Below, piece after piece: positions 1-5,297 of a stretch of DNA of 5,299 nucleotides (position 1 is the first letter of the stretch; each line of letters opens with the position of its first letter). The translations under genes and the position numbers were made by a program. This DNA is from Campylobacteraceae bacterium (lineage in GTDB: Bacteria; Campylobacterota; Campylobacteria; Campylobacterales; Sulfurovaceae), in the NCBI GenBank assembly GCA_027056615.1, contig JALUKJ010000065.1, forward strand, positions 1 to 5,299, in the 5' to 3' direction. The notes beneath the pieces were generated by a model. That model saw nothing but the letters and a program-made list of their open reading frames with translations, made no database searches and was not told the DNA's origin.

Positions 1-97
1 TCTTACAACAGCTAATATTTTATTTTATCTTCTTTATCATAATCAATAATAATAATAAACTTTAAAAAAAATTCAAAATTAAATTAGCTTTTAAGCT

Positions 98-126
98 TTA
101 ATTCTTACTCAACTTTTTCCTATAAG
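98..126 (+). promoter_or_regulatory. Weak promoter candidate for the peptidoglycan-binding/HAD gene pair
   Basis: A TATAAG box at 121-126 lies 35 bases before the start at 161, downstream of a T-rich stretch (112-118). The hexamer 17 bases upstream, TTAATT at 98-103, is a poor -35 match. Campylobacterota promoters often have a recognisable -10 and little -35, so the site is possible. The whole 1-160 spacer is so AT-rich that chance matches are expected, and I see no gene in it. Confidence 0.3.
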
Positions 127-160
127 ATACACTTACCAAGGAATTTTTTAGGAGTCTATT

Positions 161-415
161 ATGAGTAAAATTACAAATGCAGAAGAGAAAGCCAATTTTC
201 AAGTCTTATCTTTAGGACAGAGTGGTACTATGGTTTATATTGTTCAAAAGATTTTGAACACCTTAGGTTATAAGTTAGAAGAAGATGGTAATTTTTCAGA
301 GACTATGGAACAAGCAATAAAATCGTTTCAATCTACAAGAGAAAATTTAGTTGTTGATGGTATAGTTGGCTATCAAACAATGAAAGAGATGGATGAAGCC
401 AGTAATACTATTTGA
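161..415 (+). CDS. Small stand-alone peptidoglycan-binding-fold (PG_binding_1-like) protein
   Basis: This 84-residue protein consists almost entirely of one PG_binding_1-type three-helix domain at about residues 14-78. Visible hallmarks are LGQSG (17-21), a VQKIL helix ending in LGY (28-37), EDGNFSETMEQAIKSFQ (41-57) and VDGIVGYQTMKEM (65-77). These match the family pattern of GxxG, LQxxL, DGxFGxxTxxAVxxFQ and DGIVGxxT. In larger proteins the domain anchors cell-wall hydrolases or L,D-transpeptidases to murein. Here there is no catalytic domain, no N-terminal signal peptide and no membrane segment, so the product looks cytoplasmic and its ligand is uncertain. The start is supported by AGGAG at 150-154 with a 6-base spacing. 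Its last 23 bases overlap the HAD phosphatase gene in another frame, so the two are probably co-transcribed. The fold assignment is good; the role is unknown. Confidence 0.8.
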   Translation: MSKITNAEEKANFQVLSLGQSGTMVYIVQKILNTLGYKLEEDGNFSETMEQAIKSFQSTRENLVVDGIVGYQTMKEMDEASNTI

Positions 416-1046
416 TTTAGATGGAACGGTTATTGACTCAACTGAGGCAATTTTAGATGGATTTAGAGTTGCTTTTGAGAGTTTTGGAGGGGATGTCCCC
501 TCTGATGAAGAGATTAAAAATGAAGTGGGACATACCTTAGAAGATATGTTCTTAACACTTGGTGTAGCTAAAGAGAGAGTCGATGAATATGTGCATGCCT
601 ATAAAATGCATTATAGAGTTATCTCTTGTGAAAAGACAGTTTTACTTGATGGTGCTAAAGAGGCCATTGAAGAGGCGAGTAGTTTTGCTACACTAGGTGT
701 TGTTACTACAAAAACAGGAGAGTACTCTCGTATTCTTTTAGAACACTTGGGTCTGATGCACTACTTTAGTGTATTAATCGGACGCGAAGATGTCCAAAAC
801 CCCAAACCTCACAAAGAACCTATTTTGAAAGCTTTAGGAAAGTTAGAACATGATAGAAGTAAAACATGGATGATTGGTGACACTTGTATGGATATTGAAT
901 CTGCAAAAAATGCAGAAGTTCACTATGTAGCTGTTACTTCTGGGTATGCAACCCTTGAAATGTTACAAAAGTGTTCTACTTTCATAACTACAAATGTACA
1001 TGAAGCCGTTAAACATATTAAAAAAAGTGATGAAAATTATAAATAG
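393..1046 (+). CDS. HAD-superfamily hydrolase, phosphoglycolate phosphatase/PpaX-like
   Basis: This 217-residue cytoplasmic Mg-dependent phosphatase has all four HAD motifs. Motif I is FDLDGT (7-12), with nucleophile Asp8 and acid/base Asp10. Motif II is VVTTK, with Thr105. Motif III is Lys138 in NPKP. Motif IV is IGDTCMD, with Asp163 and Asp167. The roughly 70 residues between motif I and the second Rossmann strand form a helical C1 cap, as in Gph, PpaX and beta-phosphoglucomutase relatives. Length and the NPKP and GDT signatures fit the Gph/PpaX branch, but substrate cannot be read from sequence; phosphoglycolate, pyrophosphate or another small phosphoester are options. The start at 393 gives the classic near-terminal motif I and overlaps the preceding gene by 23 bases. 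The only visible ribosome-binding sequence is a weak GAGATGG at 386-392, so translation may be coupled to the upstream gene. Catalytic residues appear intact. Confidence 0.9.
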   Translation: MKPVILFDLDGTVIDSTEAILDGFRVAFESFGGDVPSDEEIKNEVGHTLEDMFLTLGVAKERVDEYVHAYKMHYRVISCEKTVLLDGAKEAIEEASSFATLGVVTTKTGEYSRILLEHLGLMHYFSVLIGREDVQNPKPHKEPILKALGKLEHDRSKTWMIGDTCMDIESAKNAEVHYVAVTSGYATLEMLQKCSTFITTNVHEAVKHIKKSDENYK

Positions 1047-1067
1047 TGCATAGAAAGTATACATCTG

Positions 1068-1085
1068 TGTAATTTATGTAATTTT
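1068..1085 (+). repeat. Tandem 9-base direct repeat in the por leader
   Basis: TGTAATTTA (1068-1076) is followed immediately by TGTAATTTT (1077-1085), eight of nine bases identical. It lies between the HAD gene and porC, just upstream of the possible -10 sequence TATAGA (1087-1092). It could be a pair of half-sites for a regulator, but the bases are AT-rich and chance is a realistic explanation. Confidence 0.35.
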
Positions 1086-1086
1086 T

Positions 1087-1092
1087 TATAGA
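1087..1092 (+). promoter_or_regulatory. porC: Possible -10 box for the porCDAB operon
   Basis: TATAGA preceded by a T run (1082-1087) resembles the Campylobacterota style of a -10 box behind a T-rich tract without a clear -35. A second candidate, TACAAT at 1123-1128 (five of six bases match TATAAT), lies just after the stem-loop and also has no -35. The por operon very probably has its own promoter in the 113-base spacer 1047-1159, but I cannot choose between these two. Confidence 0.3.
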
Positions 1093-1100
1093 GGTATGAA

Positions 1101-1120
1101 CACCCTTTAAGAGAGGGGTG
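1101..1120 (+). promoter_or_regulatory. Stem-loop/dyad ahead of porC
   Basis: CACCCTTT (1101-1108) can pair with GAGGGGTG (1113-1120), using five perfect outer pairs CACCC/GGGTG, one A-T pair and two G-U wobbles, around an AAGA loop. It is the only GC-rich element in the spacer. No T run follows, so it is not a standard terminator for the HAD gene. If transcription starts near 1099 it would sit at the very 5' end of the por mRNA. If it starts downstream of TACAAT (1123-1128) it would be a DNA dyad in the promoter. Confidence 0.45.
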
Positions 1121-1149
1121 ATTACAATACTTCATAACAGTAAAATTTT

Positions 1150-1154
1150 AGGAG
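1150..1154 (+). promoter_or_regulatory. porC: Ribosome-binding site that fixes the porC start
   Basis: AGGAG lies 5 bases before ATG at 1160. An in-frame GTG at 1118 would add 14 residues, but it has no comparable ribosome-binding sequence, lies inside the stem-loop, and encodes residues not expected in the family. The ATG at 1160 is therefore the better start. Confidence 0.85.
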
Positions 1155-1159
1155 AAGTC

Positions 1160-1723
1160 ATGACAGAAATTAGATGGCACAGCCGAGCTGGACAAGGTGC
1201 CGTAACGGGTGCAAAAGGATTAGGCTCTGTTGTAGCAACAACAGGAAAACAGGTACAGGCATATGCACTTTACGGTTCTGCAAAACGTGGTGCTGCAATG
1301 AATGCTTATAATAGAATTGATGATGAGCCTATCACTAATCAAGAGACAAAAATGTTTCCTGACTTTGTTTTTGTAATTGATCCTGCTTTAGCATTCTCAG
1401 ATGATATTACAAAAAATGATAAACCTGATACGCAGTATATTATTACTACGCATCTTTCAAAAGAGGATTTGATTGCACAGATTCCAGCATTGCAAGATAA
1501 AGCAGATAGAACTTATGTAGTTGACTGTATGCAGATATCACTAGATACAATTGGTAGAGCAATGCCAAATACACCTATCTTGGGTGCATTTATGAAGATT
1601 TCTAAAATGTATGAGTTAGACTTTTTTTTAGAAAATATGAAAAAAGTGCTTGCAAAATTCCCACAAAAGATAATAGATGCCAATATGGATGCAATTACCA
1701 GAGCATATAACGAAGTGAAGTAG
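1160..1723 (+). CDS. porC: Pyruvate:ferredoxin/flavodoxin oxidoreductase, gamma subunit
   Basis: This 187-residue gamma subunit belongs to the four-subunit 2-oxoacid oxidoreductase that interconverts pyruvate plus CoA and acetyl-CoA plus CO2 in the cytoplasm. The N-terminal MTEIRWHSRAGQGAVTGAKG is the diagnostic gamma-domain opening (xxRxGGQGxxxAA-like). It is followed by YGSAKRGAAMNAYNRI (about 38-53) and the PDFVFVIDPAL segment (67-77), both typical of the family. Length agrees with the roughly 185-residue gamma subunits of Helicobacter-type enzymes. Start choice: ATG 1160 has AGGAG five bases upstream and begins exactly at the conserved domain. It is the first gene of a tight porC-porD-porA-porB cluster, with porD starting 9 bases after its stop. 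The subunit carries no Fe-S motif; in the fused single-chain enzymes the corresponding domain packs against the thiamine-diphosphate domains. The pyruvate assignment rests on subunit composition and gene order; other 2-oxoacids are less likely. Confidence 0.93.
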   Translation: MTEIRWHSRAGQGAVTGAKGLGSVVATTGKQVQAYALYGSAKRGAAMNAYNRIDDEPITNQETKMFPDFVFVIDPALAFSDDITKNDKPDTQYIITTHLSKEDLIAQIPALQDKADRTYVVDCMQISLDTIGRAMPNTPILGAFMKISKMYELDFFLENMKKVLAKFPQKIIDANMDAITRAYNEVK

Positions 1724-1732
1724 GAGATTAGA

Positions 1733-2182
1733 ATGAGTAAAGGTTTAGAAGGTAACGATAATAGAGGTGCCAGAGAATTAGGGGCAGAAGAGAAAGTAGG
1801 TTGGGATGAAGTTACACAAGGTGTTGTTCTTCACTCATTTGTAGGTGAATCTAAAAATGCAGCATTTTTAAAGCCAGAGGAGAGAGTCTATAATGACTTT
1901 AACTCATATACCGCTACTGTGGCTTCTTGGAGAATTATTAAGCCTATTTACAATAGAGATATATGTATAGATTGTCAAAATTGTTGGGTATGGTGTCCAG
2001 ATACATCTATTATCTCAAGAGATAAACAGATGCTAGGGATTGATTATGACCACTGTAAAGGGTGTGGGGTATGTGTAGAAGTATGTCCTACAAACCCAAA
2101 ATCACTTCTAATGTTCAACGAAGCTGCAGATAATGATGCAGAACTTGAGAATTGGCCAGTAAAAGAAAAGAAAGCGAAATAG
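1733..2182 (+). CDS. porD: Pyruvate:ferredoxin/flavodoxin oxidoreductase, delta subunit (2x[4Fe-4S])
   Basis: This 149-residue ferredoxin-like delta subunit passes electrons from the thiamine-diphosphate/Fe-S core to an external ferredoxin or flavodoxin. Two complete CxxCxxCxxxCP motifs are visible: Cys78, 81, 84, 88 followed by Pro89, and Cys108, 111, 114, 118 followed by Pro119. They predict two [4Fe-4S] clusters. The first 65 or so residues, before WRIIKPIYNRD, form an extension absent from the short archaeal delta subunits, which are close to 100 residues; the extended form recalls the Helicobacter protein. The tail (about 139-149) is charged, ending in a lysine-rich stretch. The ribosome-binding AGGAG (1722-1726) overlaps the stop codon of porC and lies 6 bases from the ATG, which suggests coupled translation. 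All cluster ligands are intact. Function is secure through motifs and neighbours. Confidence 0.94.
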   Translation: MSKGLEGNDNRGARELGAEEKVGWDEVTQGVVLHSFVGESKNAAFLKPEERVYNDFNSYTATVASWRIIKPIYNRDICIDCQNCWVWCPDTSIISRDKQMLGIDYDHCKGCGVCVEVCPTNPKSLLMFNEAADNDAELENWPVKEKKAK

Positions 2183-2195
2183 GTAAAGGATAGTT

Positions 2196-3437
2196 ATGGC
2201 AAAAGAATTTGAATTAAATGAAGTAGAGGTATGGGATGGTAACTATGCTGCCTCTCAAGCACTGAGACAAGCTCAGATTGATGTTGTTGCAGCGTATCCT
2301 ATTACCCCATCAACACCAATTGTTGAGGGTTATGGTGCGTATGTTGCAAATGGCTATGTCGATGGTGAGTTTGTTATGGTTGAATCAGAGCATGGTGCAA
2401 TGTCTGGATGTGTAGGTGCAGCTGCTGCTGGTGGACGTGTTGCAACAGCAACATCTTCACAAGGGTTTGCATTGATGACAGAGGTGCTTTATCAAGCATC
2501 TGGAATGAGACTACCTATTGTTATGACTGTGGTAAACAGAGCATTAGCATCTCCACTAAATGTACGTGGTGACCACTCAGACATGTATCTTGGGCGTGAC
2601 AGTGGATGGATTCAGATTGATGCATTTAATGCACAAGAGGCGTATGATTTAGCACTTTGTGCATTTAGAATTGGTGAACATTTAGATGTAAGACTTCCTG
2701 TTATGATGCATCAAGATGGATTTACTACTTCTCATAAAGCACAGAATGTTTACCCATTGAAAGATAGTATAGCCTATGAATTTATTGGTAAGTATATACC
2801 TGTAGATGATATGTTAGACTTTAGCAGACCTGTTACACATGGTGCTCAAACTGAAGAAGATTGGCACTATGAGCATAAAGCAAAACAACATAAAGCACTT
2901 ATGGATTCTCGTACAGTGATTGATGATGTTTTTGCAGACTTTAAAGAGTTGACAGGTAGAGAGTACAAAAGAGTAGAGAGCTACATGATGGAAGATGCTG
3001 AAGTAGCATTGGTACTTCTAGGCTCTTCTGTAGAGACAGCAGTACTTGCAGCAAAACAGCTTAGAGAAGAAGAGGGACTTAAAGTAGGAGTTGTTGCACC
3101 AAGATGTTTCAGACCTTTCCCTTATGACCTTGTAAGAGATGCACTTGATGTTTCATCACTAAAAGCAGTATGTTGTTTAGACAAGTCTGCACCAGGTGGT
3201 GCTATGGGTGCATTGTTTAACGAAGTATCAGCAGCAGCGTATAGTACTAAAGCAAGACCAATGATGACAAACTATGTTTATGGTCTTGGTGGACGAGATT
3301 TTGCTGTAGATGAAGCAAAAAGAATAATGAAAGAGCAGAAAGCACATGCAGATGCTGGACACATTACAACAGATATCCAACAATTCTCTGGACTTAGAGG
3401 TCCAAAACTTGGATTTTTCAAGACAAGAAGGGATTAA
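2196..3437 (+). CDS. porA: Pyruvate:ferredoxin/flavodoxin oxidoreductase, alpha subunit
   Basis: The 413-residue alpha subunit supplies the domain that binds the pyrimidine half of thiamine diphosphate and shapes the pyruvate pocket. AYPITPSTPIVE (33-44) is the family signature, with Thr37 in the PITP motif. VESEHGAMSGCVGAAAAG (62-79) contains Glu65, which by family alignment is the likely cofactor-activating glutamate. ATSSQG (85-90) and NRALASPLNVRGDHSDM (114-130) follow, with Arg115 as the probable substrate-contacting arginine. The second half has the transketolase C-terminal-like domain, with VALVLLGSSVETA (270-282), DKSAPGGAMGALFNEV (329-344) and YGLGGRD (362-368). Length is close to the roughly 405-residue Helicobacter subunit. 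Start ATG 2196 has AAAGGA (2185-2190) five bases upstream and lies 13 bases after porD. No key residue appears missing. Residue roles are inferred from memory of the Desulfovibrio enzyme, not from an alignment. Confidence 0.95.
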   Translation: MAKEFELNEVEVWDGNYAASQALRQAQIDVVAAYPITPSTPIVEGYGAYVANGYVDGEFVMVESEHGAMSGCVGAAAAGGRVATATSSQGFALMTEVLYQASGMRLPIVMTVVNRALASPLNVRGDHSDMYLGRDSGWIQIDAFNAQEAYDLALCAFRIGEHLDVRLPVMMHQDGFTTSHKAQNVYPLKDSIAYEFIGKYIPVDDMLDFSRPVTHGAQTEEDWHYEHKAKQHKALMDSRTVIDDVFADFKELTGREYKRVESYMMEDAEVALVLLGSSVETAVLAAKQLREEEGLKVGVVAPRCFRPFPYDLVRDALDVSSLKAVCCLDKSAPGGAMGALFNEVSAAAYSTKARPMMTNYVYGLGGRDFAVDEAKRIMKEQKAHADAGHITTDIQQFSGLRGPKLGFFKTRRD

Positions 3438-3440
3438 TAA

Positions 3441-4394
3441 ATGGCAATTACATCTATAAAAAACTTAAAAGAATTTTCAACAAATAATGACAGATTTGAA
3501 GGTGCTCACCTTCTCTGTCCTGGTTGTGCTCACTCTATGATTGTTAGAGAGCTTATGAACTGTACAGATGATAACTTAGTTATCGCATCAAATACAGGAT
3601 GTCTTGAAGTATCAACAGCAGTTTATCCATACACTTCATGGGATACTTCATGGATTCATATTGGGTTTGAAAATGCTGCAACAGCTGCTTCATGTGCTGA
3701 AGCAATGTATAAAGCAAGAAAAAAGAAAGGTACACTACCTGATGCTGATGCTCCTGTTAAATTTGTAGCATTTGGTGGAGATGGTTCAACTTATGATATT
3801 GGTTTTCAGTGGCTAAGTGGAGCTATGGAGAGAGGACATGACTTTACCTATATCTGTTTAGATAATGAAAACTATGCAAATACAGGTGGGCAACGTTCAT
3901 CTGCAACACCAGTAGGGGCACACACTTCTACTGCACAAGCAGGTTCTCACTCTTATGGTAAGAAGCAAAAGAAAAAAGATATGGTAGCCATTATGGCAGC
4001 ACATGGTGCACCATATGTTGCACAGTTGGCTCCAAACAAATGGAAGTCAATGGCAAAAGGTTTCCAAAAAGCATTAGAGACCGAGGGACCTTGTTTCATT
4101 AACACGGTTTCTGCTTGTACAACAGAGTGGAAATTTGACCCAAAAGACACTATTCATATAACAGATTTGGCAACAGATTCACTTATGTTCCCTGTTTATG
4201 AGATTATTGATGGGCATGAACTAAATATCCTCTACAGACCTAAGAATATTATTAAAGTAGAAGATTATCTTGGTTCTCAAGGACGATACAGACACCTATT
4301 TAAACCACAGAATAAGCATATAATTGAGCGTATTCAAAAAGATATTGATGAAAAATGGGCATTACTACAGCGTCGAGAAGAAGCACGAATCTAA
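3441..4394 (+). CDS. porB: Pyruvate:ferredoxin/flavodoxin oxidoreductase, beta subunit (TPP and proximal [4Fe-4S])
   Basis: This 317-residue beta subunit binds the diphosphate end of thiamine diphosphate and the proximal [4Fe-4S] cluster. LLCPGCAH (24-31) gives Cys26 and Cys29, NTGC gives Cys54 and VSAC gives Cys225; these match the four conserved cluster ligands of the family. The thiamine-diphosphate motif runs from FGGDGSTYDIG (111-121) to LDNENYANTGGQRSS (140-154), with Mg-binding Asp114 and the conserved asparagines around 142-147. The lysine-rich stretch KKQKKKD (174-180) follows. Length matches Helicobacter PorB (about 314 residues). The start at 3441 lies 3 bases after the porA stop, and its ribosome-binding sequence AAGGGA (3428-3433) is inside porA, so translation is probably coupled. 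It is the last gene of the operon; the 32-base palindrome begins 20 bases after the stop. Confidence 0.95.
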   Translation: MAITSIKNLKEFSTNNDRFEGAHLLCPGCAHSMIVRELMNCTDDNLVIASNTGCLEVSTAVYPYTSWDTSWIHIGFENAATAASCAEAMYKARKKKGTLPDADAPVKFVAFGGDGSTYDIGFQWLSGAMERGHDFTYICLDNENYANTGGQRSSATPVGAHTSTAQAGSHSYGKKQKKKDMVAIMAAHGAPYVAQLAPNKWKSMAKGFQKALETEGPCFINTVSACTTEWKFDPKDTIHITDLATDSLMFPVYEIIDGHELNILYRPKNIIKVEDYLGSQGRYRHLFKPQNKHIIERIQKDIDEKWALLQRREEARI

Positions 4395-4413
4395 AATTAT
4401 TTTAATACCTTCT

Positions 4414-4445
4414 TTGACCAAATGAGCTTAAGCTCATTTGGTCAA
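4414..4445 (+). terminator. Perfect 32-base palindrome after porB, probable transcription end hairpin
   Basis: The arm TTGACCAAATGAGCTT (4414-4429) is followed directly by its exact reverse complement (4430-4445). As RNA it forms a 14-pair stem with a UUAA loop, 20 bases after the porB stop, the expected place for the end of the por transcript. It lacks the T run of a classic intrinsic terminator on either strand: the plus strand continues CTATGTTATC. It may therefore work as a 3' stabilising or pausing hairpin, or as a protein-binding or cruciform site. The palindrome itself is certain; its role is inferred. Confidence 0.65.
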
Positions 4446-4510
4446 CTATGTTATCTATCCTCTACTTCATTAAATATAAATCTAAATTTACTGTTCATTT
4501 CTATTAATTA

Positions 4511-4539
4511 TTTACAAAACAATAATAATATGCTATTAT
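4511..4539 (+). promoter_or_regulatory. Sigma70-type promoter with extended -10 for the 4574 gene
   Basis: TTTACA (4511-4516) differs from TTGACA at one base. It is followed by exactly 17 bases and TATTAT (4534-4539), one mismatch from TATAAT, with TGC (4531-4533) forming an extended -10. The predicted transcript starts near 4546, giving a leader of about 28 bases that contains AAAAGG (4561-4566), 7 bases from the ATG. It is the best promoter in the window and its core is covered by inverted repeats. Confidence 0.75.
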
Positions 4540-4543
4540 TGTT
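4518..4543. promoter_or_regulatory. Inverted repeat overlapping the promoter (putative operator 1)
   Basis: AACAATAATA (4518-4527) and TATTATTGTT (4534-4543) are perfect 10-base arms around a 6-base spacer. The repeat begins one base after the -35 hexamer and covers the spacer and the whole -10 box, so a bound protein would block polymerase. The bases are AT-rich, but 10 exact pairs in this position are suggestive. Confidence 0.6.
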
Positions 4544-4552
4544 ATTAACAAT
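4538..4552. promoter_or_regulatory. Second palindrome at the -10/start site (putative operator 2)
   Basis: ATTGTTA (4538-4544), a central T, then TAACAAT (4546-4552) form a perfect 15-base palindrome. It shares the ATTGTT half-site with operator 1. AACAAT elements thus occur at 4518-4523 and 4547-4552, with the inverted ATTGTT at 4538-4543. The site spans the end of the -10 box and the predicted transcription start. Confidence 0.55.
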
Positions 4553-4573
4553 TATGGGAAAAAAGGTTAAACG

Positions 4574-5218
4574 ATGAGTAAATTGCTAAAACCTATTGAG
4601 TATGCTACATCACAAGGAATCTCTCGTCAAGCTGTTTATGCAAAGATAAAAAAGGGTACATTAGAGTCTAAAACAGTTGATGGTAAGATGTATATTGTGG
4701 TTGATGAAATCGACAATAAAAATGATAAGAATATAGAAGAAGAGGAGATAGCTCCTCATTTAGTAGATGTAAAAGAGTTACTAAACTCTAAAGAACAAAC
4801 TATCTCTATATTAAAAGAGAGTATTTCAGATTTAAAACATACTAATACAGAGATAAATACTACACTACGTGGAGAAATAGAGTTGCTAAAACAGGTTTTT
4901 ACAGAGATGCGTAACCTATATGTAAAGCAGGTTGACTATATGGTAATTGATAAGAAGAAAGAGTTAGAGAATCAATCAGCACCAATAGAAGCTATTTCCG
5001 TTAAAGATTCAGAGAGTGAAGAGGATTGTTGGATAACGCTTGACGAATTTTTTATACGTTGTGAAATTACTAAAGAGAAACATAAACGAAAAGTAATTAA
5101 ACGACTCAGAAAAGCTTTTATGAAAAATGATAAGAGAATTAAAATGGAAAATGATGAGATATATTTAAGCTGTTATCATTTTTATGAAGATATTTTAAAA
5201 AAGAAACAATCTTATTAA
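4574..5218 (+). CDS. Unidentified protein: N-terminal HTH-like segment, coiled coil, basic C-terminal domain
   Basis: I do not recognise this 214-residue protein by name. Residues 8-43 (IEYATSQGISRQAVYAKIKK, then GTLESKTVDGKMYIV) look like a MerR/excisionase-type helix-turn-helix with a short beta hairpin. The pattern recalls small Campylobacterota DNA-binding families such as DUF3972, but that link is a guess. An acidic linker (51-60) leads to a long hydrophilic helix with heptad-like spacing at about 64-130, likely a dimerising coiled coil. Residues 153-209 begin WITLDEFFIRCEI and continue with a basic helix (about 167-182, KEKHKRKVIKRLRKAF) and a hairpin-like IKMENDEIYL (189-198), so a second winged-helix-like DNA-binding end is possible. 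There is no signal peptide or membrane segment. ATG 4574 has AAAAGG seven bases upstream. It has its own promoter covered by inverted repeats, which suggests autoregulation. Plasmid- or phage-type regulators of similar layout are an alternative. Confidence 0.85.
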   Translation: MSKLLKPIEYATSQGISRQAVYAKIKKGTLESKTVDGKMYIVVDEIDNKNDKNIEEEEIAPHLVDVKELLNSKEQTISILKESISDLKHTNTEINTTLRGEIELLKQVFTEMRNLYVKQVDYMVIDKKKELENQSAPIEAISVKDSESEEDCWITLDEFFIRCEITKEKHKRKVIKRLRKAFMKNDKRIKMENDEIYLSCYHFYEDILKKKQSY

Positions 5219-5297
5219 ATTCGGCATCCTTCATATCTACCGAAAAGTAGTTTACACTTTTTTTAGGAATCGGAGACTTTAGTCCAATGCCAATGAA
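5139..5297 (-). CDS. Possible 3' end of a convergent gene running in from beyond the window
   Basis: On the minus strand one frame is open from the window edge to a TAA at 5141-5139, giving 52 residues. It begins FIGIGLKSPIPKKSVNYFSV, continues through DMKDAEFNKIVSFLKYLHKN and ends ISHHFPF. The composition is protein-like, and 5219-5299 looks less AT-rich than the other spacers here. Against it, it overlaps the last 80 bases of the plus-strand gene, a long convergent overlap, and I recognise no family. It may be a chance open frame. Confidence 0.28.
   Translation of the reverse strand, partial: FIGIGLKSPIPKKSVNYFSVDMKDAEFNKIVSFLKYLHKNDNSLNISHHFPF

Noticed and set aside
45..56. (AAT)4 run as a functional trinucleotide repeat or iteron
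   Set aside because: It is only four units in AT-rich spacer DNA, with no spacing pattern or replication gene nearby.
86..97. AGCTT-TT-AAGCT mini-hairpin in the left spacer as a terminator of an upstream gene
   Set aside because: It has five pairs with a two-base loop that cannot form a stable RNA hairpin, in very AT-rich DNA where such matches are common.
3953..4150. Minus-strand open frame of 65 codons inside porB
   Set aside because: It lies wholly within the well-supported porB coding region, has a phenylalanine- and cysteine-rich unlikely composition, and no ribosome-binding sequence; it is a shadow of porB.
5237..5264. CTAC/GTAG stem (5237-5250) followed by a T run (5258-5264) as a terminator
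   Set aside because: The stem has only four pairs with a six-base loop, and the T run starts seven bases later; too weak to call.
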